NCBI GenBank assembly: GCA_003133265.1
Contig: PKWQ01000074.1
Span: forward strand, 1 to 8,028
Origin: Acetobacteraceae bacterium
GTDB taxonomy: Bacteria > Pseudomonadota > Alphaproteobacteria > Acetobacterales > Acetobacteraceae
Length of the DNA: 8,028 nucleotides
Reading direction: 5' to 3'
Both the position numbers and the translations under genes were made by a program. The notes under the pieces are model-generated. The model did not search any database and had not been told where the DNA came from. It saw only the letters and a program-made list of their open reading frames with translations. Of this stretch, positions 1 through 6,032 are shown piece after piece (the stretch's first letter is position 1; each line of letters opens with the position of its first letter).

Positions 1-2
1 CG

Positions 3-698
3 GGCGCCCGCGAGGAGGGCCGGTTGCGCATCGACGCGGCCGAACGCCTGCGCACCGACGATGCGGCCGTCCCGCGCGACGCGGACGACCGGCACGACCG
101 CTTCGGGAGCGAAGCCGAGTCGGTCGCGGGGCTGCTGGCCGAGGCCGACTCCCGGTACGACGATGAGGTGTCCGCTGAGACCGCCCGGGGCGAGGCGGGG
201 GAGGCCGTCGAGCGGCGGGACGTGCAGGCCGAGACCTGGTGCGACGCCCGGGACGGCGGCACGCCGGAGCCCGCATCGTCGCTCGGCGACGAGATGCCGG
301 CCGAAACGGCCGGCACGGGCCTGTTCGGAGCGGACGACCGTACGCTCGACCTGCTCCCGGAGTACCCGGAGGAGGCGTTCGAACCCTGTGCGTTCTTGGA
401 GCCGGCGATCGAAGAAGTGCTCCCGGTCGATGACGTGGACGCGACGGAGACGCCCTTCTCCGAGTCCGAGACCGACGCCTCCCGGCTCGAGGCCGAACCC
501 GAGCCCGACATGACGCCGTTCGACGACGAGCGGGAACGGGACGCCGTGGCACCCGAGCCGGAACCCGCCCCGTACCGCCCGACGATCCTCGACTTCGCCA
601 TGTGGGTGTGCGCCGACTGCGTCTACCAGCGGACCTGCCGCAAGGCCGGCGTCGCCTCTCCGGCCACGTGCGGCAACTTCCAGTGGCGCTCGTTCTGA
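3..698 (+). CDS. Acidic protein of unknown function with C-terminal four-cysteine cluster (5' partial)
   Basis: I do not recognise this gene. The frame is open to the left window edge. A TTG at 24 could be a start, but no convincing Shine-Dalgarno site precedes it and codons 3-23 are also open, so I treat it as 5'-truncated. Most of the visible protein (about 190 residues) is low-complexity, rich in Asp, Glu, Ala, Pro and Arg, and probably disordered. The last 35 residues differ: a short hydrophobic stretch (ILDFAMWVC) leads into cysteines spaced C-x2-C-x5-C-x10-C, followed by an aromatic tail ending in WRSF. This spacing suggests a small zinc-binding or iron-sulfur knuckle, which is inference only. 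I see no signal peptide or membrane helix. The gene converges on rnpB, with a shared hairpin between them. Coding is supported by uninterrupted length and the structured C-terminus, although the +1 frame is also partly open, as is common in GC-rich DNA. Confidence 0.7.
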   Translation, partial: GAREEGRLRIDAAERLRTDDAAVPRDADDRHDRFGSEAESVAGLLAEADSRYDDEVSAETARGEAGEAVERRDVQAETWCDARDGGTPEPASSLGDEMPAETAGTGLFGADDRTLDLLPEYPEEAFEPCAFLEPAIEEVLPVDDVDATETPFSESETDASRLEAEPEPDMTPFDDERERDAVAPEPEPAPYRPTILDFAMWVCADCVYQRTCRKAGVASPATCGNFQWRSF

Positions 699-725
699 TC
701 GGACGGAGCGCGACGCCGGTTCACG

Positions 726-755
726 ACGAAGGGCCCCTCGATGGGGGCCCTTCGT
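726..755. terminator. Hairpin between convergent CDS and rnpB, probable bidirectional terminator
   Basis: A perfect 12-bp inverted repeat (726-737 with 744-755) closes a 6-base loop. It lies 27 bases after the stop codon of the plus-strand gene and 15 bases beyond the 3' end of rnpB on the minus strand, so it could end both transcripts. Neither side has a T-tract, so it is not a textbook Rho-independent terminator. Such hairpins without a T-tract are common in GC-rich actinobacteria. Termination is inferred from position and stem strength. Confidence 0.65.
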
Positions 756-770
756 GTGCTCGCAGGCTTT

Positions 771-1151
771 GCGGAGTGGGCCTGTAAGCCGGGTTCTGTC
801 TCGTGCGACCATCTATCTGGGACCGCCGTTACCGACGGCCTCGTGCGGGCGACCCGAGCGACGACCGGGCCGGTCTTAGTCGCTCCTATTCGCCCTTGCT
901 CCAGGTGGGGTTTGCCAAGCCGCCGTGTCACCACGGCGCTGGTGCGCTCTTACCGCACCGTTTCAGCTTTTCCTCCGACCTGTACCGGCGACCGAGGTCG
1001 CCGGGCGGTATCGAAGGAGTCTTCTTTTCTGTGGCACTTTCCGTCGCCTCGCGGCGCCAGGCCGTTAGCCTGCACCCTGCCCTGTGGAGCCCGGACTTTC
1101 CTCACGCACGTGCACTTCTGCGCGCCCGCGCGGCCGCCCAGCCCACTCCGC
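771..1151 (-). ncRNA. rnpB: RNase P RNA (bacterial type A)
   Basis: This is the catalytic RNA of ribonuclease P, which removes 5' leaders from pre-tRNAs. On the minus strand the ends pair as helix P1: an 11-base GCGGAGTGGGC at 1151-1141 pairs with its complement at 781-771. The hallmark conserved regions are present in order. CR-I, containing GAGGAAAGTCCGGGCTCC, is at 1103-1086. GGTAAGAG is at 954-947. AGATAGATGG is at 818-809. CR-V, containing AGACAGAACCCGGCTTA, is at 801-785. The length of about 381 nt and the layout fit the ancestral type A rather than the Bacillus type B. An extended -10 element sits 6 bases upstream of the predicted 5' end and a hairpin lies just beyond the 3' end, so it looks independently transcribed. 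The ends are set from P1 pairing and could be off by a few bases. Confidence 0.97.
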
Positions 1152-1157
1152 GTCCGA

Positions 1158-1163
1158 ATTCTA
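1158..1163 (-). promoter_or_regulatory. Extended -10 promoter element of rnpB
   Basis: On the minus strand, TAGAAT is preceded by TGC, giving an extended -10 (TGnTAnAAT). It ends 6 bases before the predicted first base of rnpB at 1151, which is the expected spacing. No good -35 hexamer is visible at 17 +/- 1 bases, which fits an extended -10 promoter. The function is inferred from motif and spacing. Confidence 0.65.
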
Positions 1164-1220
1164 GCAGGTAACGGAGGCGTTCGCCGCCGACGAGCGGGGC
1201 TTCGCCGCAGCCCGGAACGA

Positions 1221-1251
1221 CGGAAGACCCCTCGAGTGGAGGGGTCTTCCG
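1221..1251 (-). terminator. Hairpin after tRNA-Glu, probable terminator of the tRNA unit
   Basis: A perfect 13-bp inverted repeat (1221-1233 with 1239-1251) has a 5-base loop. On the minus strand it begins 9 bases after the encoded CCA of tRNA-Glu. No T-tract follows, so this is a stem-only terminator candidate. It also separates the tRNA unit from the rnpB promoter. The 9-base word CGGAAGACC in its 5' arm recurs as part of the trailer of tRNA-Gln (see findings). Confidence 0.7.
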
Positions 1252-1260
1252 GTGACAGTC

Positions 1261-1336
1261 TGGTAGCCCGTACGGGATTCGAACCCGTGATCTCCGCCTT
1301 GAGAGGGCGGTGTCCTAACCGCTAGACGAACGGGCC
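1261..1336 (-). tRNA. tRNA-Glu, anticodon CTC
   Basis: On the minus strand this is a 76-nt cloverleaf. The acceptor GGCCCGT pairs with ACGGGCT, leaving a G.U at the 1-72 position, followed by discriminator A and an encoded CCA. The D arm contains GGTTAGGAC. The anticodon arm is CCGCC, loop CTCTCAA, GGCGG, so bases 34-36 are CTC, reading GAG. The T arm has the canonical GGTTCGAATCC core. It lies 26 bases after tRNA-Gln, and the two are probably co-transcribed. Confidence 0.97.
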
Positions 1337-1350
1337 GCGGTGGAACCGAA

Positions 1351-1449
1351 CGGAAGACCTCATGGCTGGGGCGGAAGGAGTCGAACCCTCACACACGGGA
1401 CCAGAACCCGCCGTCCTACCATTAGACTACGCCCCAATGAGGCTTTCCG
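1351..1449 (-). other. Leader-trailer stem extending the acceptor helix of pre-tRNA-Gln
   Basis: The 13 bases 5' of tRNA-Gln (1449-1437 on the minus strand) pair with the 13 bases at 1363-1351. The stem has 11 Watson-Crick pairs, one G.U and one mismatch. The last of the 3' bases is the A of the encoded CCA. This lengthens the acceptor stem in the precursor. Leader-trailer pairing is known in tRNA precursors, where it can guide processing. The pairing is visible in the sequence; the role is inferred. Confidence 0.55.
1363..1436 (-). tRNA. tRNA-Gln, anticodon CTG
   Basis: On the minus strand this is a 74-nt cloverleaf beginning TGGGGCG, with the U1-A72 pair typical of glutamine tRNAs. It ends with discriminator G and an encoded CCA. 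The anticodon loop is TTCTGGT, so bases 34-36 are CTG, reading CAG. The T arm carries GGTTCGACTCC. It follows gltX by 47 bases in the same direction. In bacteria lacking GlnRS, this tRNA is first mischarged with glutamate by GltX and then amidated by GatCAB, which makes the neighbourhood functionally coherent. Confidence 0.97.
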
Positions 1450-1480
1450 TTGCCGCCCCGAGGTCGGGACGCGAGGAGAG

Positions 1481-1509
1481 ATATTACGGTCGGGGAGCGG
1501 CGTCGTCAA
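1481..1509 (-). promoter_or_regulatory. Sigma-70-type promoter for tRNA-Gln/tRNA-Glu, inside the end of gltX
   Basis: On the minus strand TTGACG (1509-1504) is followed after exactly 17 bases by TAATAT (1486-1481). Each hexamer differs from the TTGACA/TATAAT consensus by one or two bases. The -10 begins with the TAA stop codon of gltX, and the -35 lies in the Val-Asp-Asp codons near its C-terminus. Transcription would start near 1474, giving a leader of roughly 38 bases before tRNA-Gln. This would let the tRNAs be made independently of gltX. It is the best promoter match I found in the window. Confidence 0.75.
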
Positions 1510-2959
1510 CCCCGGCCGCGGCCGCATCGAGCCGCGCAAGGGTCTTCTCGCGCCCCAGCAGCTCCAGCGACTCGAACAACGGGGGGCTCACGGTCGTGCC
1601 GGTGACGGCCACCCGGACCGCTTGAAAGATGAGCTTCGCCTTGACTCCGAGCTGCTCGGGCAGCGCGCGCAATGCCTCTTCGATCGGCGCGGTCTCGAAC
1701 ACGGGCAGCGCGGCGAGCGCCTGACGGGCGGCCACAACCGCGGCCTGGGCGGCCTCGGACTCCAGGGTCTTCGCCCGGACGGCCGGGTCGATGTCGACCG
1801 AGTCCATGAAGAGGAACCGCACCATCGGCACGACCTCGTCGAGGCGCTTGACGCGCTCGGACACGAGAGGCGCGAGCGTGAGCAACCACGGGCGCTGGGC
1901 CTCGGACTGCTCGACCGTGGTGAGGCCCGCGTCGATCAGCCACGGCAGCATGCGCGCGACGAACCCTTCGGCGCCCAGCTCGCGGATGTAGACGCCGTTC
2001 ATCCAATCGAGCTTGTCCATGTCCAGGATCGCGGGGTTGCTCGAGACGCGATCGAGCGAGAAGGACTCGCTGAGCATCTCGCGGCTGATCATCGTGGTCT
2101 CGCCGTCGAGGGACCATCCGAGCAGCGCCAGGTAGTTCAGCACGGCCTCGGGGAGGTAGCCCTCGTCGCGATACGCCTCGACCGAGGTCGCGCCGTGGCG
2201 CTTGCTCAGGCGCTTGCCGTCGGCGCCGAGGATCATCGGCAGGTGGGCGAAGACCGGCACCGGATGGCCGAGTGCCTCGAACACGAGGATCTGGCGCGGG
2301 GTGTTGGAGAGATGGTCGTCGCCGCGGATGATGTGGCTGATCTCCATCAGCGCGTCGTCGACCACGGTCGCGTAGTTGTAGGTCGGCGTGCCGTCGGTGC
2401 GCACGAGGACGAAGTCGTCAACCGCGTCGGCCGGGAACGACATGTGGCCGCGGATCGCGTCGTCGAAGGCGACCTCGGCCCGGTCCGCCGGCACCGACAG
2501 GCGCCACACGTGGGGTTCGCCGGCAGCCACGCGCGCCGCGGCGGTCTGAGGGTCGATCGCGCGGCAGGTGCGGTCGTAGCCGGCGTAGCCGCCCTTGGTG
2601 CGGGCGGCGTCGCGCTTGACCTCGAGCTGCTCGGAGGTGCAGAAGCACGGATACGCGGTCCCGTTGGCCTTCATGGTCTCCAGGGCCTCGAGGTACGTGT
2701 CCGCCCTCTGCGTCTGGAAGTACGGCCCGAACGCGCCGTCGGCTTCGGGGCCCTCGTCCCAGTCGAGCCCGAGCCAGCGCAGACCGCGTAGGATCGCTGA
2801 GACGTTCTCATCGGTGGAACGCTCGGGGTCGGTGTCGTCGATGCGCAGCACGAACGTGCCGCCGAGGCGGCGGGCGAACAGGAAATTGGCCAGCGCCACG
2901 CGGGCGTTGCCGATATGCAGATGCCCTGTCGGGCTCGGGGCGAAGCGGACCTTTGTCAT
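1484..2959 (-). CDS. gltX: Glutamyl-tRNA synthetase (possibly non-discriminating), 5' end possibly chimeric
   Basis: This cytosolic class I synthetase charges tRNA-Glu with glutamate. The protein is 491 residues, normal for bacterial GluRS. It shows the HIGH-region signature RFAPSPTGHLHIG (residues 5-17), the KRLSKRHG form of KMSKS (249-256), and CFC (105-107) plus Cys132, resembling the GluRS zinc site. The ATG at 2959 is chosen because family homology begins there. It overlaps the upstream stop as ATGA, and the only Shine-Dalgarno-like GAGG is too close, which points to translational coupling. From about residue 37 the sequence (for example GLRWLGLDWDEGPE, and LNYLALLGWSLDGETT) resembles Coriobacteriia enzymes. 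The first 30 or so residues (GNARVALANFLFARR) look more alphaproteobacterial, like the upstream genes. Co-location with tRNA-Gln suggests it may also glutamylate that tRNA, but the sequence does not prove it. Confidence 0.96.
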   Translation of the reverse strand: MTKVRFAPSPTGHLHIGNARVALANFLFARRLGGTFVLRIDDTDPERSTDENVSAILRGLRWLGLDWDEGPEADGAFGPYFQTQRADTYLEALETMKANGTAYPCFCTSEQLEVKRDAARTKGGYAGYDRTCRAIDPQTAAARVAAGEPHVWRLSVPADRAEVAFDDAIRGHMSFPADAVDDFVLVRTDGTPTYNYATVVDDALMEISHIIRGDDHLSNTPRQILVFEALGHPVPVFAHLPMILGADGKRLSKRHGATSVEAYRDEGYLPEAVLNYLALLGWSLDGETTMISREMLSESFSLDRVSSNPAILDMDKLDWMNGVYIRELGAEGFVARMLPWLIDAGLTTVEQSEAQRPWLLTLAPLVSERVKRLDEVVPMVRFLFMDSVDIDPAVRAKTLESEAAQAAVVAARQALAALPVFETAPIEEALRALPEQLGVKAKLIFQAVRVAVTGTTVSPPLFESLELLGREKTLARLDAAAAGVDDAAPRP

Positions 2960-3330
2960 TCCTCGGTGTCGTCGGAATCGTCCGCCGCGTCCAGTCGCGG
3001 GTCCAGCGCCCGCCAGTCGCATTCCTCCTCGCCGGCCCGCCGGTCGGCGAAATCACCGAGTTCGTTGGCGCTGCGCCAGGCACCCTCGCCGGCCTCCAGC
3101 ACCTCCACATCCTCGCCGAAGGCGAACCAGGCTTCCAGCACGTCCTTGGTGGACATGCCGGGAACGCGGCAGCGTTCGAGGGAGTCTCGCACATAGCGGC
3201 GGGCGAAGGCGTTGGCGTGCATCAGCGTGAGGAACCCGCCGACCTCCTCGACGATGTTGTCCTCCGCACCGCCCGACAGATCCAGGACACGCACGCGCCA
3301 GCCACCCTCGGGGGCAAACAGATCGCTCAT
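2956..3330 (-). CDS. Conserved-looking small protein of unknown function
   Basis: This 124-residue cytosolic-looking protein has no signal peptide or membrane helix, and I cannot assign a family. The N-terminal two thirds looks folded, with motifs such as GGWRVRVLDLSGG, GGFLTLMHANAFARRYVRDSLERC and WFAFGEDVEVL. The last 20 or so residues are acidic and probably disordered (ADDSDDTEE). It starts 4 bases after the pncB stop, and its stop overlaps the gltX start as ATGA, so it is embedded in a tight operon. The ribosome site is weak (GGCGG within the end of pncB), again suggesting coupling. The frame is supported by this packing and by a balanced amino-acid composition. Its content resembles the alphaproteobacterial side of the window, and I recall similar unnamed proteins there only vaguely. 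Confidence 0.8.
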   Translation of the reverse strand: MSDLFAPEGGWRVRVLDLSGGAEDNIVEEVGGFLTLMHANAFARRYVRDSLERCRVPGMSTKDVLEAWFAFGEDVEVLEAGEGAWRSANELGDFADRRAGEEECDWRALDPRLDAADDSDDTEE

Positions 3331-3334
3331 TGTC

Positions 3335-4504
3335 TCATCCGCCGTTGCGCTTGCGCTCTCCGTTCTTGCGCAGCAGGAACTCGCGGCCGACCTTCACCCT
3401 CGGCACGCCGCCGTAATCGATGATGTCGGCGGTCGCGTAGGTCTCGTGCCAGGAATCGGGGATGAAGCTGCCGGTGCCCAGTACGTCGATCGGCGCCCGC
3501 GCGTCCGCCATCACCCGGCACTTGTCGACGCCGAAACCCGAGGACACCACGATCCGCACGCGTGGATAGCCGGCATCGTCCAACGCCTCGCGCATGCGCC
3601 AGATCGCGGCGGCGGAAACGCCGGTGCCGACGAGGTAGCGCAGCTCCGTCTCACTGCGATAACGGCGGATCGCGCCGGGGGCATAGCGTTCCAGCACCGC
3701 ATAGCTCAGGGCCGGGTCGAGCCCCTCCAGGAACCGCCCGCCATGCGTATCCAGCCGGAACGCCAGCCGCCCGGCGGCGGCGAGGTCGGGGAAGCGGGCG
3801 CAGCAGGCGAGCCCGTCGCTGATCTCCCGGCCGAAATAATCCACCAGGACCGTGAGGTTCTCGTCGGGGAAGGTCTCGCGGAACATCTCCGCGGCGCGCA
3901 CGGTGGAGCCGGCGTACCCGATCAGCGAATGCGGCATGGTGCCCAGGCCGCGCGTGGCGCCGAACCAGTGGGCGGTACCGTCGCTGGCATTGCCGATAAA
4001 GCCCTTCGCACCCTCCCGCCGCGCAGCCTCGCTGCCGACCGAGGCGGCGTAGGCCATCATCTCCTGCATCTCGGCGCCGGCACAGTGGCGCGCATCCATC
4101 GCCAGGAAGGCGACCTGCGGCAGAGCGAGGCTCATCTGATAGGCGTTGTGCGCCGCGACGCAGGCCGCGCCCAGCTTTTGCAGCAGGATGGTCTCCAGGT
4201 CCGAAAGCTGCACCAGGCTGCCGGAGATGTAGACCATCGGTTCGCCGGCCCCGACCCAGCCGCCCTCGGGATGGATCAGGTCGACGTCGAACTCGGTGCC
4301 ACGCGCCGCCGCGACCTCGGCCAGCCAGTCCAGCATTAGCCGTGGCGCGGAAATCACTGGACGGCGCATGAACACCGCATAGGTGACGTGGGTGTCGCCG
4401 AACCGCGCCACCACCGATTTGGTGCGGTTGAAATAGCTATCCGTCCGCCCGGCTATGTCATCCGCCAGATCGGACGCCAGCCGGTTCTTCCCCCCGTCGG
4501 CCAT
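3335..4504 (-). CDS. pncB: Nicotinate phosphoribosyltransferase
   Basis: This enzyme makes nicotinate mononucleotide from nicotinate and PRPP with ATP, the Preiss-Handler entry to NAD salvage. The 389-residue protein starts at ATG 4504 (MADGGKNRL), 14 bases after the aroG stop, with a purine-rich AGGCAGGGGG upstream. The frame runs further 5', but that part is a shadow of aroG. Family features are TDSYFNRT (21-28), MDARHCAGAE (136-145), and GTMPHSLIG (188-196), whose His192 aligns by motif with the autophosphorylated catalytic histidine. Also present are RLDTHGGR, VSSGFG and the C-terminal phosphate-binding-like DVLGTGSF. At about 390 residues it is nearer the short type annotated in many alphaproteobacteria than longer PncB forms. 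It is probably co-transcribed with aroG upstream and the 124-residue gene downstream. Confidence 0.9.
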   Translation of the reverse strand: MADGGKNRLASDLADDIAGRTDSYFNRTKSVVARFGDTHVTYAVFMRRPVISAPRLMLDWLAEVAAARGTEFDVDLIHPEGGWVGAGEPMVYISGSLVQLSDLETILLQKLGAACVAAHNAYQMSLALPQVAFLAMDARHCAGAEMQEMMAYAASVGSEAARREGAKGFIGNASDGTAHWFGATRGLGTMPHSLIGYAGSTVRAAEMFRETFPDENLTVLVDYFGREISDGLACCARFPDLAAAGRLAFRLDTHGGRFLEGLDPALSYAVLERYAPGAIRRYRSETELRYLVGTGVSAAAIWRMREALDDAGYPRVRIVVSSGFGVDKCRVMADARAPIDVLGTGSFIPDSWHETYATADIIDYGGVPRVKVGREFLLRKNGERKRNGG

Positions 4505-4518
4505 CCCCCTGCCTGCCG

Positions 4519-5934
4519 CTACTGGGCCGCGACAGCCGGGAAATGGCCGTTCGGCTGCCGCCGCGCCTTCAATTCCTCGGCGACCAGGAACGCGAGTTCC
4601 AGCGACTGCTCGGCATTCAGCCGCGGGTCGCAGAAGGTCTCGTAGCGTTCCGACAGGTCGGCCTCGGTCAGCTTGTGGGCGCCGCCCACGCATTCCGTGA
4701 CGTTCTGCCCGGTCATCTCCACATGCACCCCGCCAGCCCAGGTGCCCGCTTCGGCGTGGGCGTCGAAAAAGCCGCGAACCTCCTGCAGGATGGCATCGAA
4801 GCTGCGGGTCTTCACCTTGGCGGCGGTGGAGATGGTGTTGCCGTGCATCGGATCGCACAGCCACAGCACCTTCTGCCCGGATTTCTGCACCGCGCGCAGC
4901 AGCGGTGCCAGCTTGGCGCCGACCTTGTCCGCGCCCATGCGGCTGATCAGCGTGATCCGCCCGGCCTCGTTGTGCGGGTTCAAGGTGTCCAGGATACGCA
5001 GCAGATCGTCGGCCTCGGTGGTCGGCCCGACCTTCATCCCCAGCGGGTTCTTCACCCCGCGCAGGAACTCCACATGCGCCCCGTCCGGCTGGCGGGTGCG
5101 GTCGCCGATCCACAGGAAGTGCGCCGAGCAGGCATACCAGTCGCCGGAGGTGGAATCGATCCGGGTCAGCGCCTGCTCGTACGGCAGCAGCAGCGCCTCG
5201 TGGCTGGTGTAGAAATCCGTCTCGCGGATCTGCGGGGTGGTGACCGAGGTCATGCCGCAGGCGGCCATGAAATTCAGCGTCTCGTCGATCCGCGCGGCCA
5301 GATCGCGGTAGCGTTCCACCAGCGGCGAGCGGCCGACGAAGTCCAGGTTCCAGCGATGCACCTCGTGCAAATCGGCATAGCCGCCGCCGGCGAAGGCGCG
5401 CAGCAGGTTCAGCGTGCCGGCGGACTGGTGATAGGCGAACTCCATCCGCGCCGGGTCGGGGATGCGCGCCTCGGCGGTGAATTCCGGCCCGTTGATGATG
5501 TCGCCACGGTAGCTCGGCAGCGTCTCGCCGCCGATGGTCTCGCTATCGGAGCTGCGCGGCTTGGCGAACTGCCCGGCCATGCGCCCGAGCTTCACCACCG
5601 GCACGGCGGCGCCGAAGGTCAGCACGACGGCCATCTGCAACAGCACGCGGAAGGTGTCGCGGATGGTGTTGGCGGTGAAATCGCCGAAACTCTCGGCGCA
5701 ATCCCCGCCTTGCAGGACGAAGGCCTTGCCGTCGGCGGCAAGCGCGAGCGCGTTCTTCAGGCGGCGGGCCTCGCCGGCGAAGACCAGCGGCGGATATTTC
5801 GCCAGCTTCTTCTCCACCGCCACCAGCTTGGCGGGATCGGGGTAGGTGGGCACCTGGCGGATCGGGCTGTCGCGCCACGTATCCGGGGTCCAATGCTTCA
5901 CCCCAACATGTGCCGCGATGTCACTGACAGTCAT
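4519..5934 (-). CDS. aroG: Class II 3-deoxy-D-arabino-heptulosonate 7-phosphate (DAHP) synthase
   Basis: It condenses phosphoenolpyruvate with erythrose 4-phosphate, the first step of the shikimate pathway to aromatic amino acids. The protein is 471 residues, close to the plant and mycobacterial type II enzymes and unlike the roughly 350-residue E. coli class I enzymes. ATG 5934 is chosen because an AAGGAGG site lies 6 bases upstream and because family homology (VSDIAAH, then WTPDTWR) starts here. The metal ligands expected from M. tuberculosis AroG all align: Cys79 in GGDCAESF, His364 in CDPMHGNT, Glu406 in HVEMTG and Asp436 in CDPRLN. The Glu-Asp and His-Glu spacings equal the mycobacterial ones. 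RMAGQFAKPRS (118-128) and the HFLWIGDRTRQ region mark the PEP site. The gene lies between gor and pncB. Confidence 0.96.
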   Translation of the reverse strand: MTVSDIAAHVGVKHWTPDTWRDSPIRQVPTYPDPAKLVAVEKKLAKYPPLVFAGEARRLKNALALAADGKAFVLQGGDCAESFGDFTANTIRDTFRVLLQMAVVLTFGAAVPVVKLGRMAGQFAKPRSSDSETIGGETLPSYRGDIINGPEFTAEARIPDPARMEFAYHQSAGTLNLLRAFAGGGYADLHEVHRWNLDFVGRSPLVERYRDLAARIDETLNFMAACGMTSVTTPQIRETDFYTSHEALLLPYEQALTRIDSTSGDWYACSAHFLWIGDRTRQPDGAHVEFLRGVKNPLGMKVGPTTEADDLLRILDTLNPHNEAGRITLISRMGADKVGAKLAPLLRAVQKSGQKVLWLCDPMHGNTISTAAKVKTRSFDAILQEVRGFFDAHAEAGTWAGGVHVEMTGQNVTECVGGAHKLTEADLSERYETFCDPRLNAEQSLELAFLVAEELKARRQPNGHFPAVAAQ

Positions 5935-5940
5935 TGCTTT

Positions 5941-5979
5941 CCTCCTTCGCCGCCCGGAGAAAACCGGAATGGGCGGCGA
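5941..5979 (-). promoter_or_regulatory. Leader hairpin abutting the aroG Shine-Dalgarno site
   Basis: On the minus strand a perfect 9-bp stem (5979-5971 with 5955-5947) with a 15-base loop is followed directly by the Shine-Dalgarno AAGGAGG (5947-5941), which shares one base with the stem. The start codon is 6 bases later. The stem could stack beside or partly block ribosome docking, or stabilise the 5' end of a processed mRNA. The structure is visible; regulation is inferred. I saw no short leader peptide or aromatic-codon run that would suggest attenuation. Confidence 0.45.
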
Positions 5980-6010
5980 GCCCGCTGTGGGACATTCAAG
6001 TTTGGAATTA

Positions 6011-6028
6011 TCCACCGAAACCGGTGGA
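6011..6028 (-). terminator. Short hairpin after gor, weak terminator candidate
   Basis: A 7-bp perfect stem (6011-6017 with 6022-6028) with a 4-base loop starts 4 bases after the gor stop codon on the minus strand. It is short and no T-run follows, only a mixed AT-rich stretch. It may attenuate read-through or protect the 3' end of gor mRNA, but it is not convincing as a full terminator. Confidence 0.3.
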
Positions 6029-6032
6029 ATGG

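Noticed and set aside
741..1325. Plus-strand open frame over the rnpB region
   Set aside because: It lies antisense to RNase P RNA and runs into tRNA-Glu. The conserved RNA motifs explain the sequence.
1340..2791. Long plus-strand open frame opposite gltX
   Set aside because: It is the antisense shadow of a strongly supported gltX and also crosses both tRNA-Gln and its flanks. Its composition is His/Arg/Gly-rich with no domain signal.
4505..5113. Long N-terminal extension of nicotinate phosphoribosyltransferase overlapping aroG
   Set aside because: It is an alternate frame of aroG with Arg/Gly-rich composition. Family homology begins just after ATG 4504.
5935..6015. 27-residue N-terminal extension of DAHP synthase
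   Set aside because: The internal ATG at 5934 has a strong Shine-Dalgarno site at proper distance and matches the family start. The extension is leader DNA with a hairpin.
5995..6025. Possible promoter for aroG (TTGAAT or GATAAT words in the gor-aroG gap)
   Set aside because: No partner hexamer at acceptable spacing was found for either word on the minus strand.
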